Shown in pieces: positions 8,904 through 17,388 of a stretch of DNA of 64,000 nucleotides. Every line of letters begins with the position of its first letter. Position 1 is the first letter of the stretch. A model generated the notes under the pieces. It saw only the letters and a list, made by a program, of their open reading frames with translations. It was not told the DNA's origin and searched no databases. Origin of the DNA: Staphylococcus coagulans (GTDB lineage: Bacteria; Bacillota; Bacilli; Staphylococcales; Staphylococcaceae); the NCBI RefSeq assembly GCF_002901995.1, contig NZ_PPQN01000004.1, positions 31,014 through 95,013 on the forward strand, written 5' to 3'. The position numbers were made by a program, and so were the translations under genes.

Positions 8904-9158
8904 ATGGGTTTTATAATTATGTTAATCGTCGGTGGTCTTATCGGTTGGGCTGCTGGAGCAATTTTAGGTAAAGATATCCCAGGTGGTATTATTGGTAACA
9001 TTATCGCTGGTTTAGTCGGTTCTGCGATTGGTAGCTGGCTATTCGGTCATTGGGGCCCATCATTAGGCGGCGTTTATATTTTACCAGCATTAATCGGTGC
9101 AATTCTTGTTATCGCAATTGTATCACTTGTTTTAGGTAAAATGCGTGGTAAAAAATAA
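8904..9158 (+). CDS. GlsB/YeaQ/YmgE-family small membrane protein
   Basis: An 84-residue glycine-rich membrane protein with three helices and the family pattern GGLIGWAAGAILGKDIPGGI followed by IIGNIIAGLVGSAIGSWLFG. The family is associated with general stress and alkaline shock, but its biochemical role is not established. AAAAAGGAGGCATACACT precedes the start. It is monocistronic: a strong terminator follows at once. Family assignment is firm; function is not. Confidence 0.9.
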   Translation: MGFIIMLIVGGLIGWAAGAILGKDIPGGIIGNIIAGLVGSAIGSWLFGHWGPSLGGVYILPALIGAILVIAIVSLVLGKMRGKK

Positions 9159-9174
9159 ATTTAAAATGATATTG

Positions 9175-9206
9175 AAATACATGGGCTTTGGCTCATGTAT
9201 TTTTTT
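9175..9206 (+). terminator. Rho-independent terminator of the GlsB-like gene
   Basis: AAATACATG (9175-9183) pairs with CATGTATTT (9194-9202); three further inner pairs close a four-base loop. The stem runs directly into a T-run ending at 9206. Confidence 0.85.
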
Positions 9207-9395
9207 ATGTATAAAAACGACCAACAAAGTATCGCGCTTTCATAACGCATCGTTAATGCGCTTTGCTAACCGCTACACAACATTTTTCATCCCCCACGAT
9301 TATATCCACAAAAAACTTCTTTTTCATTGTATAATTTTTAAACTTTAAATATAAAACAAATGTATTTTACTCGCTAATATTCATTTATCTATAAT

Positions 9396-9470
9396 ATTGC
9401 TTTTTAAAATTAGTTTACATATAATACTTTTAAAGGCATGCCTCTCTTCATAGTGAGGTTTTGGCCTTTT
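9396..9470 (+). ncRNA. Candidate very short RNA: promoter followed at once by a hairpin terminator
   Basis: TTGCTT (9396-9401) and TATAAT (9419-9424) are exactly 17 bases apart. The predicted start near 9431 lies at the base of a hairpin: AAAGGC (9432-9437) pairs with GCCTTT (9464-9469), with an inner CCTC/GAGG stem (9441-9444 with 9455-9458), ending in T residues. The product would be only about 40 nt. It could be a small RNA, an attenuated leader for the membrane-protein gene at 9587, or a chance pairing of signals. Confidence 0.4.
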
Positions 9471-9586
9471 TATAACTATCATTTTGAATCTTTTAACTCA
9501 ACTTATACAATCTAAACTTTACATTTTATACAGTGTTTGATGATTTGTCTCTATCAAATAGATAATGATTATATGGGAGATGATTA

Positions 9587-10006
9587 ATGAAAATGAATTA
9601 CAAAGCCGCACTATTTGCACTCTTTTTAAATATATTATTTTCAATTTTAATGTTCATATTAAAGTTTAATATTGGTTTAATGATTATAGCATTTACGATT
9701 ATTTTAGTTCCTGTTTTGATTAATATTCTCTCTTTATTTATAAGTAAACAATCTTATAATTTATTGACATTATTAACAATGAGTGTTTTTAATGTTGCAT
9801 ATTATGTTATTTCTGCAAATACCATATTAAATAATTCTCACTTTCAAATCTTTGCCTGTCATTATTCCTATGAGACAAATGGCTCTATTATGAATTTAAA
9901 AGAACATTCACTTTCTATACCTCACCTAATCGTTTTTTTCTTACTTTACTTTGTGTTGAGTTTATTGTGCGCTAAAATTTATTCAAAAATCTTAAAATTA
10001 AAATGA
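9587..10006 (+). CDS. Four-helix membrane protein, unknown function, AT-rich
   Basis: A 139-residue protein with four predicted membrane helices and an extracytoplasmic-looking loop (SHFQIFACHYSYETNGS). I recognise no family. GGGAGATGATTA precedes ATG at 9587; a second ATG two codons later is possible. The gene is visibly more AT-rich than its neighbours, with mainly A/T third positions, which could reflect horizontal acquisition or simply the hydrophobic composition. No partner gene is adjacent. Confidence 0.65.
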   Translation: MKMNYKAALFALFLNILFSILMFILKFNIGLMIIAFTIILVPVLINILSLFISKQSYNLLTLLTMSVFNVAYYVISANTILNNSHFQIFACHYSYETNGSIMNLKEHSLSIPHLIVFFLLYFVLSLLCAKIYSKILKLK

Positions 10007-10186
10007 TGTGGTTGAGACACACAATGGTCTTACGACAAAACCGGTCATTTTCAATATCATTTGCGCGTATTTTCGTATTAGTTGTGTACGACGTGGCTCA
10101 TGCATCGTTTTAAATCTATTCTAAGCTATACAACTTGCACTTTGCTCCTCTTTAAAGCAAGTTCATTATTATTTTGAAATAAAAAA

Positions 10187-10225
10187 GCGTAGGAGAGAAA
10201 TCGTTTTGATTTCGTCATCCTACGC
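10187..10225 (-). terminator. Terminator of the csbB-like gene
   Basis: On the minus strand GCGTAGGA and TCCTACGC (10218-10225 with 10187-10194) pair, with an inner GAAATC/GATTTC stem (10197-10202 with 10208-10213). The 3' side reads into six T residues. Confidence 0.85.
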
Positions 10226-10277
10226 TCCACAAAAAAACAGTCGCCCCTATGAAGATTAAAAATAAAATTTATACTTG

Positions 10278-11237
10278 TTACTTTTTATCAAACTTTGGTG
10301 TTTCTACATTAGAGGCTTGCACAATGTATTGCGGTCGTCGCTTTACCTCATAATATATCCGCCCGATATACTCACCCATCACGCCAATAGAGACGAGTTG
10401 AATGCCACCAATAAATAATATCGCCGCAATTAACGTAAAATAGCCGGGTACATCAACACCATGGATAAGTGTATCAACAAATAAGTAAATAATATAAACC
10501 ATACTCATTAAAAAAATGAACAATCCCAAGTAAATCATTGTACGTAGTGGCTTATAATTAAATGAAATCAATCCATCTATAGCATAATTGAATAAACTTT
10601 TTATAGACCATTTTGATTGTCCTGCTTCCCGCTCAACATTTTCATATTGAATCACTTTACTACGGTAACCAATCCATGAAAATAAGCCTTTAGAAAAACG
10701 ATTATACTCTTCTAAACTTACTAACGAACGCACCGCGCGTTGGCTTAAAAGTCTAAAGTCACCAATGCCATCTTCTAATTCAATATCTTCAATGAAATAG
10801 TTGATTATTTTGTAGTAACAGCGCGTCATCCATTTCCGAGAAGCGTGTTCACCTTCGCGATTACGCTTTGCGATAATTTGGTCATAGCCTTCCCGGTATG
10901 CTTTTACCATATCAGGTATAAGTTCTGGAGGATGTTGTAAGTCTGCATCAATCATCACAACCGCATCACAATCTACACTATGTTCAAATCCTGCAAACAT
11001 TGCTGCTTCTTTACCAAAATTTCGACTAAATGAGATATATTTGAGATGTTGCGTTTCATTGGCTGCCTCTTGAAGTATTGTAATCGTATTATCGTGACTC
11101 CCGTCATCAATAAACAATAAATCATACTCATACACTTGTGCAACACTGTCTTTTTCTAATATTTCTACCAATTGTTGTATGGTTTGATGTAGTACATCTT
11201 TCTCGTTATAACATGGGACAATCACACGTAATTTCAT
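10278..11237 (-). CDS. csbB: CsbB/GtrB-type polyprenyl-phosphate glycosyltransferase
   Basis: GT2 glycosyltransferase of the DPM1/GtrB/CsbB group (319 residues) that loads a sugar onto undecaprenyl phosphate at the cytoplasmic face. Visible are the nucleotide-binding start VPCYNEKDVL, the metal-binding DADLQHPP, and the acceptor-loop motif QSKWSIKSLFNYAIDG. Two C-terminal membrane helices (about 230-255 and 265-290) complete the family architecture. Names in this family are used loosely; an adjacent flippase or YfhO partner is not seen. TAGGTG precedes the start. A possible SigB promoter lies upstream. Confidence 0.85.
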   Translation of the reverse strand: MKLRVIVPCYNEKDVLHQTIQQLVEILEKDSVAQVYEYDLLFIDDGSHDNTITILQEAANETQHLKYISFSRNFGKEAAMFAGFEHSVDCDAVVMIDADLQHPPELIPDMVKAYREGYDQIIAKRNREGEHASRKWMTRCYYKIINYFIEDIELEDGIGDFRLLSQRAVRSLVSLEEYNRFSKGLFSWIGYRSKVIQYENVEREAGQSKWSIKSLFNYAIDGLISFNYKPLRTMIYLGLFIFLMSMVYIIYLFVDTLIHGVDVPGYFTLIAAILFIGGIQLVSIGVMGEYIGRIYYEVKRRPQYIVQASNVETPKFDKK

Positions 11238-11287
11238 TATTTGTGCACCTACTCTATCTACTTTTTCTATATCTCGTCCTTTTGTTT

Positions 11288-11313
11288 CTACCCATTTCCT
11301 ACATAAAAGTAAC
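11288..11313 (-). promoter_or_regulatory. Possible SigB promoter of csbB-like gene
   Basis: On the minus strand GTTACT (11308-11313) and GGGTAG (11288-11293) are 14 bases apart, close to the SigB consensus. The B. subtilis csbB gene is SigB-controlled, which makes the match worth noting. Support is consensus only. Confidence 0.35.
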
Positions 11314-11510
11314 GTTCATTAGAAAAGCGCGCGCTCACGCAAGGCGCTATTCCTACCTCTAAAGGATAGCATATGATTATTCGATTTTAATCTCAAAACC
11401 TCTTCCCAATCTGTGATTGCTATTATATGGCTCAGTCCTGTTAATCCATTTTTACATGACAACCCAATATTAACTATTAACTGCAAATGATAGCATCGAA
11501 TATAAAATCC

Positions 11511-11558
11511 AAAAAAGAGAGGAGTTGTCCACACATCTCTCTGTTATGGACACTCCTC
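11511..11558 (-). terminator. Terminator of mpfA
   Basis: GAGGAGT-GTCCA on the minus strand (from 11558 leftward) pairs with TGGACAACTCCTC (11519-11531) with one unpaired base, followed by six T residues at 11511-11516. Confidence 0.85.
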
Positions 11559-11596
11559 ATTAAAATCATTCACTTTTCCGTATTAGGATACTTTTT

Positions 11597-12952
11597 TTAT
11601 GCTTCTTCTTGAAGTTCATAATCATCTTCATCACGCTGTCGAGAACGTTCTGAGTTGTATTCATAGCGCAACAATACATGAATTATCTGGTGATTTTCGA
11701 TTTCTGAAATCACCCAACGATCATAAGTTGTATCGACGTAATCATCTTGTTCTAAGTCTGTATTTTGAGCTTGAAGCCAGCCCCCAATCGTATCAATATC
11801 TTCTGAGTCTTCAAAGTAAATACCAAACTTTTCTTCTAAATCGCTTAGTAGTACACGACCGTTGATTTGATACGTTTGTTGATCAAGCTCGACAATATCA
11901 TTGATTTCATCATCGTCAAATTCATCACGAATTTCACCAACGATCTCTTCAAGAATATCTTCCATCGTCAATATCCCAGCTGTACCGCCATATTCATCAA
12001 TAATTAAGCTGATATGCACATGTTCACGTTGCATTCGAACAAGCGCATCGCTAATCCGTGTTGATTCTGAAATCATTGGTAATTCATGAATATAGTTGGC
12101 AATTTTAATTGGTACACCCGATGCATATTCTGTCAGAAATTCTTTTACGTTGATAAATCCTTTAATATGGTCTTTATCACCATCTTCAGTAATCGGATAA
12201 CGTGTGAACTGATATTCTTTAATTGTTTCTAATAACTCATCTACATTGAAAGGTTCGTTCAATGTGATCATTTGCGTACGTGGTACCATAATATCTTTGG
12301 CATGACGCTCATCGAATGAAAAAATATTTTGCATATACGCAAGTTCAGTTTGGTTGATTTCACCACCATGATAACTGTTGTTCATAATGATTTTCAATTC
12401 TTCTTCAGACATCGCCTCATTACCAGCATTTGGATCAGCGCCAAACATTCTAATAATTAAACGCGCAGAACCATTCATTAACCATATTAACGGTTTCATC
12501 ACAAAACCGAAGTAATATAAAGGTCTCGCATATAATAATGCAATGCGATCTGTATGTTGGATTGCTAAACTTTTAGGTGCAAGCTCACCGATGACAACGT
12601 GAATGTAAGTCACGATAATAAATGCAGTCACAATTGATACGGTTGTGACAATCGCATCAGGAATATGAATGAGTCCAATCAGTGGCTCTAATAAGTGCTT
12701 AAATAAAGGCTCACCTAACCACCCTAAACCTAGAGATGTCACTGTAATCCCTAGCTGACAGGCTGATAAATAATAATCAAGATTTGAAATCATTTTTTTT
12801 ACAACACGCGCATTGCCATTCCCTTCAGCAATTAGCTGTTCAATGCGTGATGCTCTTACTTTAACTAATGCAAATTCTGAACCGACAAATACAGTAGTTA
12901 AGGCAATTAATGCAAAAAATATAAATAAATATAATATGGTCGTACTATCCAA
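11597..12952 (-). CDS. mpfA: CBS-domain magnesium exporter MpfA (HlyC/CorC family)
   Basis: A 451-residue protein with an N-terminal DUF21 membrane domain (about residues 1-195, four helices), a CBS pair (about 215-335, PRTQMITLNE and IIDEYGGTAGILTMED) and a C-terminal CorC/HlyC domain. Length, organisation and the position beside the fru operon fit S. aureus MpfA, described as a Mg2+ exporter. The start is TTG at 12950-12952; the nearest ATG options are absent. A strong GGAGGTGA sits 23 bases upstream, separated from the TTG by a small hairpin, while AGGGA lies 5 bases before the TTG. It is transcribed alone from a structured leader. Confidence 0.9.
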   Translation of the reverse strand: MDSTTILYLFIFFALIALTTVFVGSEFALVKVRASRIEQLIAEGNGNARVVKKMISNLDYYLSACQLGITVTSLGLGWLGEPLFKHLLEPLIGLIHIPDAIVTTVSIVTAFIIVTYIHVVIGELAPKSLAIQHTDRIALLYARPLYYFGFVMKPLIWLMNGSARLIIRMFGADPNAGNEAMSEEELKIIMNNSYHGGEINQTELAYMQNIFSFDERHAKDIMVPRTQMITLNEPFNVDELLETIKEYQFTRYPITEDGDKDHIKGFINVKEFLTEYASGVPIKIANYIHELPMISESTRISDALVRMQREHVHISLIIDEYGGTAGILTMEDILEEIVGEIRDEFDDDEINDIVELDQQTYQINGRVLLSDLEEKFGIYFEDSEDIDTIGGWLQAQNTDLEQDDYVDTTYDRWVISEIENHQIIHVLLRYEYNSERSRQRDEDDYELQEEA

Positions 12953-13100
12953 TTAGTTCCCTAATAGATAGGGATTCACCTCCGTTAATTGCATCGCTCA
13001 ATAGAAAGCGATGGCGATAAGTGTATATGACCTAAGTGACACAACATCGTATTCATGCCTAAATCCTTCCCATTGAGCTACCTCCAGACATAAAAATATT
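12953..13100 (-). promoter_or_regulatory. Structured leader of mpfA, possible riboswitch of unassigned class
   Basis: An extended -10 (TGGTATGAT, TATGAT at 13107-13112) predicts a leader of about 148 nt. Mutually exclusive pairings are visible. ATTGAGC and GCTCAAT (13072-13078 with 12996-13002) can pair long-range, but 12992-12998 also pairs locally with 13007-13013 (CATCGCT/AGCGATG). GGATT (minus, 13066-13062) can pair with AATCC (12976-12972) just after the Shine-Dalgarno sequence at 12976-12983. A hairpin (12958-12963 with 12969-12974) lies between that sequence and the TTG start. It does not match the M-box or yybP-ykoY patterns that I know. Confidence 0.55.
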
Positions 13101-13129
13101 AATTTTATCATACCATAAGTTTTAGTGAA

Positions 13130-13758
13130 ATAATACTATGAAACTATCGTACTTTAGTAGGAATTCCTATAAACCACGCACATCTTTTTCACTCAGCCAT
13201 TCTTCGTTCATCACAATATTTAAAAACAATCTATTTCTGCATACAACAAAGCGTTCGGGACATAGATTTCAAAATAAATAGCGCTCAGATGATTTTTAAT
13301 AGAAAACCGTCTGAACGCTTCATTTTTATGATAAAACTTCGTATTATATGACTTCGCTTTCCGAGGGGACAGCCTCAGCCTGTAGTCTTCGGCTCGTCCT
13401 GTTTCCTCAGGAGTCTCGTTATAAATCCTTCGTTTATGCATATAATCATTCACTATTATAGTTAAGAACAAGTCGCTTTTGCTTAGTCTAGTCAGCTTTG
13501 CGGAGGCAATACAACGCAATCTTTGTTGCACATGAAATTTCTGTGTTGCACCCAAAATCCAATTTGGCTTTATCACGTTTTTACTACAATTACACCAAAT
13601 TAAGTTGAGATTTCATCCCCCTAAGCAAGCGCGTTCTTGGAGGCATGATTATCAAAAAATTTATATCTAAAACGCTTTAAATCTATCACTTTACTTTCCA
13701 TTCTTATCGGCTTTTGTAAATTATCTCATCACCTTACTATTAAGGATCATCTTATTTT
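13130..13758. other. Repeat-rich non-coding region between mpfA and fruA
   Basis: Besides the two-hairpin element, 13480-13560 holds a stretch with two TTGTTGCA/TGTTGCA words and GCGGAGGC that looks like degraded intergenic repeat sequence. A weak CCTTA/TAAGG hairpin follows fruA near 13732-13748. I see no coding potential in any frame. Confidence 0.55.
13280..13424 (-). repeat. Dispersed two-hairpin repeat element, single copy
   Basis: The core at 13350-13415 is the inverted counterpart of the three tandem repeat cores at 46683-47183, differing at only a few positions. Its flank forms a different outer stem (TTATA 13344-13348 with TATAA 13420-13424). A second hairpin, AGCGCTCAGA with TCTGAACGCT (13280-13289 with 13310-13319), lies on the same side and carries nearly the same loop as the hairpin at 47183-47226 but a different stem sequence. 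The 118-codon reading frame across this stretch is not a gene. Confidence 0.8.
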
Positions 13759-15660
13759 TTAAATAGTAGGTTTTGTTGGTGCCTTTTTCAACAATCCGTA
13801 AATGACTGCACTTACAATGGCACCAATCAAAATGGCAACAATTGTTAAAAATGCATGACTTGGATCAGTTCCGATAATAACGACCAATCCACCATGTGGC
13901 GCGTTAATAGATGCACCAAACAATAGAGCAAGTCCACCCGCTACGCCTGAACCAATCATCATTGAAGGAATGACACGCAATGGGTCAGCTGCAGCAAACG
14001 GAATTGCACCTTCAGTGATAAAGCTTGCACCCATTACAAAATTCGGGATAATAGAACCACGTTGCTCTTTTGTAAATTTTGAGCGGAAAATTAGCATTGC
14101 AAGCGCGATTGCGATAGGCGGCACCATACCGCCGATCATTGCTGCAGAAATTGGTGCTGTATTACCCGCTGTTAATGCAGCAGTACTAAATACGTATGCA
14201 GCTTTATTAAAAGGTCCACCCATATCGATAGCCATCATCGCACCGATAACAACACCAAGTAATACGATATTACTGCCTGATAAATGATCTAATCCATTGA
14301 CTAAGCCATTATTCAACCATGCGGCCGGCGTATTGAAAACATAAATCATCAATATCCCTGTCAAGAATACAGAAAATATTGGATAAATCAATGTCGGTTT
14401 TAAACCTTCTAACATTTGAGGAAAATTTCTTGTTAATTTTTTAATACCTTCAGTGATGTAACCAGCTAAGAAACCAGCTATAATACCACCTAAAAATCCT
14501 GAACCACCTGAAATAGCGAGCATCCCACCAACAAGACCTGCGGCAAAACCAGGTTTATCAGCAATACTTCGTGCAATATAACCTGCTAAAATAGGAATAA
14601 TTAACGCAAATGCACTTTTGTTCCCAATCTGCCATAACGTTGCTGCAAAAGCATTGTAATGACTACTATTCGGGTCAAATGCGTCTGGATGAATCATAAA
14701 CACAATCGCCATTAAAATACCACCTGCTATAACGAGTGGTAACATGTTAGAAACCCCGTTCATCAAGTGTTTGTAGATTGTTTTGCCAACACCTAATTTT
14801 TCATTACTTTCTTCAGTATGCTGTCCAGATGCAGCTACAAAAGGTTTTCTTGATGTATCTAAAGCACTGTTGATTAAAGCTTCTGGGCGCTTGATACCAT
14901 CAGCAACGGGTACTTGAACAACATTTTTTCCATCAAAACGGTTTGTTTCAACATGCACATCCGCTGCCACAATAATTCCGTTAGCGCGTTCAATATCCTC
15001 TGAAGTCAGTTTGTTTTTGATTCCACCCGCGCCATTTGTTTCTACTTTAATATTAACGCCCATTTCTTCAGCTTGTTTTTTCAATGCATCCCTTGCCATA
15101 AAAGTGTGTGCAATACCTGTGGGGCAAGCAGTAACTGCCAATACATAAGGTTGATCTTGATCGACAATAGGTTGTGCGTCTTCAACGCTGTCTTCATCTG
15201 TTGCTTCATCGTCTGCACGATTAATAATTGCTAATACATCTTCCTGTGTCTCTGCATGTAAAAGTGCTTCTCTCACTTTTTCGTCCATCAAAATACCTGA
15301 GAGTTTCGCTAATGCATCTAAGTGTGTTTGTGCCCCTGAAGCAGGTGCCGCAATCATAAAGAAGAGATGTGCGGGTTGCATATCTAAACTGTCATAGTCA
15401 ATCCCTGCTTTTGATTTACCAAATGCAATCGCAGGTTGTTTTACAGCTGCTACTTTTGCGTGTGGAATCGCAATCCCTTCACCAATTCCTGTTGAGCTTT
15501 GTTGTTCACGTGCGTGGATGGCTTTTTTGAAATCTTCTAGATGGCTTAATTTTCCTGCTTGATTTAATTGCTGTGCAAGTTCATCAATTGCTGTATCTTT
15601 TGTTGTCGCAGAAAGATCCATAGCAATCGTTTCTTTAGTGAGTAACTCTGTAATTCTCAT
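13759..15660 (-). CDS. fruA: PTS fructose transporter EIIABC, FruA
   Basis: Imports fructose across the membrane and phosphorylates it to fructose 1-phosphate. The 633-residue protein has EIIA (about 1-150, phospho-histidine in GIAIPHAKV), EIIB (about 170-265, phospho-cysteine in VTACPTGIAHTFMA) and EIIC (about 285-630, many membrane helices). It starts one base after the fruB stop, and the ribosome site GGAGGGG lies in the fruB tail. It is the last gene of the fruR-fruB-fruA operon. Confidence 0.96.
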   Translation of the reverse strand: MRITELLTKETIAMDLSATTKDTAIDELAQQLNQAGKLSHLEDFKKAIHAREQQSSTGIGEGIAIPHAKVAAVKQPAIAFGKSKAGIDYDSLDMQPAHLFFMIAAPASGAQTHLDALAKLSGILMDEKVREALLHAETQEDVLAIINRADDEATDEDSVEDAQPIVDQDQPYVLAVTACPTGIAHTFMARDALKKQAEEMGVNIKVETNGAGGIKNKLTSEDIERANGIIVAADVHVETNRFDGKNVVQVPVADGIKRPEALINSALDTSRKPFVAASGQHTEESNEKLGVGKTIYKHLMNGVSNMLPLVIAGGILMAIVFMIHPDAFDPNSSHYNAFAATLWQIGNKSAFALIIPILAGYIARSIADKPGFAAGLVGGMLAISGGSGFLGGIIAGFLAGYITEGIKKLTRNFPQMLEGLKPTLIYPIFSVFLTGILMIYVFNTPAAWLNNGLVNGLDHLSGSNIVLLGVVIGAMMAIDMGGPFNKAAYVFSTAALTAGNTAPISAAMIGGMVPPIAIALAMLIFRSKFTKEQRGSIIPNFVMGASFITEGAIPFAAADPLRVIPSMMIGSGVAGGLALLFGASINAPHGGLVVIIGTDPSHAFLTIVAILIGAIVSAVIYGLLKKAPTKPTI

Positions 15661-15661
15661 G

Positions 15662-16585
15662 TTACCCCTCCTCGTATAATGGTTGGATTGTCACTTGTGC
15701 TCTCAGTTCTTGAATTTTGTCATATTCTGCTAGATCATGATTAAACGCCGTTGCAGAGCCCGAAGCAATCGCAAGTTTCAATGCCTCTGGAACCGTTAAT
15801 TTTTGAGTTAAGCCTGCAACCATGCCTGCCACTGTACTATCACCTGAACCGACTGTATTAATCACTTGACCTTGTGGTGCTTGAATCCGATAAGCTTCCT
15901 TCTCATCAACATAAATCGCACCTGCACCACCTAGAGACACGATAACGGCCTGTGCGCCTTTTGTAACTAATTGACGTGCATACTTAAGTACTTCTTGATC
16001 AGTCTTAATTGTGACATTAAACATCTGCTCTAGTTCATGTTGATTCGGCTTAATAAAATGTGGGCGATAAGGTAATATCCCTTCAATTAATGATTTTTCA
16101 GCATCTACAACCAACTGTGCTCCTGTTTGTTGGGTGATTTTTGCGATATCGGAATAAATACTTCCTGGCAAGCAGGTCGGTACACTTCCAGCAACAATAA
16201 TTACATCGTCTGCAGTTGTTTTACGAAGCTGTTCAAATAACGCTTCGACTTGTGTATCAGTAATATGAGGACCTGCAGCATTAATTTCCGTCTCGTCACC
16301 ACTTTTTAACTTGATATTTATACGTGTATCTTCATTGACGTGGGTAAATGCGGTTTGAATGCCCGCTGTTTTTAATGTATTTTCGATAAATTGCCCAGGA
16401 AATCCACCCACAAACCCGAGAGCCGTGGACGGCGTATCTAATGTTTGTAAGACACGGGAAACGTTAATCCCTTTACCTCCTGCAAATTTAGCAGTGTCTG
16501 TCGTACGGTTCAGTCCGCCCGTTTCAAAATCATCTACAAACATGACATAATCAATGGATGGATTAAACGTCACTGTGTAAATCAT
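15662..16585 (-). CDS. fruB: 1-phosphofructokinase FruB
   Basis: Phosphorylates fructose 1-phosphate to fructose 1,6-bisphosphate. A 307-residue PfkB-family kinase with the substrate motif GGKGINVSRVL at about residues 37-47 and the ATP/anion-hole motif NTVGSGDSTVAGMVAG at about 245-260 with the catalytic aspartate. The length is normal. Its ATG overlaps the fruR stop by four bases (ATGA), with GGAGGGC upstream. TagC/LacC paralogues look similar, but the fru context decides. Confidence 0.95.
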   Translation of the reverse strand: MIYTVTFNPSIDYVMFVDDFETGGLNRTTDTAKFAGGKGINVSRVLQTLDTPSTALGFVGGFPGQFIENTLKTAGIQTAFTHVNEDTRINIKLKSGDETEINAAGPHITDTQVEALFEQLRKTTADDVIIVAGSVPTCLPGSIYSDIAKITQQTGAQLVVDAEKSLIEGILPYRPHFIKPNQHELEQMFNVTIKTDQEVLKYARQLVTKGAQAVIVSLGGAGAIYVDEKEAYRIQAPQGQVINTVGSGDSTVAGMVAGLTQKLTVPEALKLAIASGSATAFNHDLAEYDKIQELRAQVTIQPLYEEG

Positions 16586-17337
16586 AATTGCCCTCCTAAA
16601 ATTTCAAAATGTGAATCATATTGTGTATAACCATTGATACTTTTCACTTTTTCAGAAGTGATGATAATGGGTCGCTCTTGTGTATGAATCGTCGCTAAAA
16701 ATTGTTCATTGAATTTGGAAGTATCTGCGAGTACATAAGCTTGTTGCGCCTGTGAAACGGCAGTTTCTTTAACAATCGCTTCTCGTTCATCAGGTGTTGT
16801 AAAGCCTGCCTCAATATCAATCCCATTCACACCAAGAAACACCTTGTTAAAGCGATAATGTTTTAGAAAATCAACAGCTCGACCGCCTACAACAGCCAAC
16901 GTATTTCCTTTCACATCTCCGCCAATCAATTTAGTTGGGATGCCTTGTTTGAGTAAGCCTTCAACATGAGATAAACCATTTGTCACAACGGTAATCTCTT
17001 TCGCACTCAGATAAGGAATCATCTCTAACGTCGTCGAACCTGCGTCGAGATAAATGCAATCTCCCTCATTAACGAGTTGGGCCGCCTTTTTAGCAATGGC
17101 CACTTTTTCTTCAATATGCTGTGTTCTTTTTTCATAAAGTTCTGGCTCTTTAGGATTATTAATTAATTTGGCACCACCATGCACACGTGTTAACTTGCCC
17201 TCTTCTTGTAGCCGAGATAAATCCCTTCGAATCGTCGAGGCACTTGACTCTGTGTATTCGACGAGATGTTGTAATGACAAAAAGTTATGTTGTGCTAATG
17301 CGTCGAGTATCATTTCATGTCTCTTCTCAGTTAACAT
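16582..17337 (-). CDS. fruR: DeoR-family repressor of the fructose operon, FruR
   Basis: A 251-residue DeoR regulator. The N-terminal winged helix includes ESSASTIRRDLSRLQEEGKL and RVHGGA; the C-terminal sugar-phosphate sensor carries IYLDAGSTTLEM and VTNGL. It most likely represses its own operon and is released by fructose 1-phosphate, as in relatives. It is the first gene of fruR-fruB-fruA, downstream of repeated T-rich motifs typical of DeoR operators. Confidence 0.94.
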   Translation of the reverse strand: MLTEKRHEMILDALAQHNFLSLQHLVEYTESSASTIRRDLSRLQEEGKLTRVHGGAKLINNPKEPELYEKRTQHIEEKVAIAKKAAQLVNEGDCIYLDAGSTTLEMIPYLSAKEITVVTNGLSHVEGLLKQGIPTKLIGGDVKGNTLAVVGGRAVDFLKHYRFNKVFLGVNGIDIEAGFTTPDEREAIVKETAVSQAQQAYVLADTSKFNEQFLATIHTQERPIIITSEKVKSINGYTQYDSHFEILGGQL

Positions 17338-17359
17338 CTTCCCACCTCAATTCGCTTTC

Positions 17360-17388
17360 ATTATAGTGTATCCGTTTTCAAAAATCAA
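17360..17388 (-). promoter_or_regulatory. Promoter of the fru operon with cre site in the spacer
   Basis: On the minus strand TTGATT (17383-17388) and TATAAT (17360-17365) are 17 bases apart. Inside lies TTGAAAACGGATACA (17367-17381), which fits the CcpA cre consensus WTGNAANCGNWNNCW at every position. CcpA binding there would block RNA polymerase. Confidence 0.8.

Larger units (their letters stand above)
11238..11596. other. Intergenic region between csbB-like gene and mpfA
   Basis: It contains the possible SigB promoter near its left end and the mpfA terminator near its right end. Between them (about 11320-11510) I see no feature I can support. Confidence 0.5.

Noticed and set aside
9145..9348. 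A 67-codon plus-strand frame after the GlsB-like gene
   Set aside because: It contains the strong terminator hairpin at 9175-9206 and has no ribosome site of its own.
12953..13100. M-box or yybP-ykoY (Mn2+) riboswitch before mpfA
   Set aside because: The conserved words of these classes are not found in the leader, so I leave it unassigned.
13220..13576. A 118-codon minus-strand reading frame
   Set aside because: It runs through the two-hairpin repeat and neighbouring repeat debris, lacks a ribosome site, and its sequence is explained by the repeat core.
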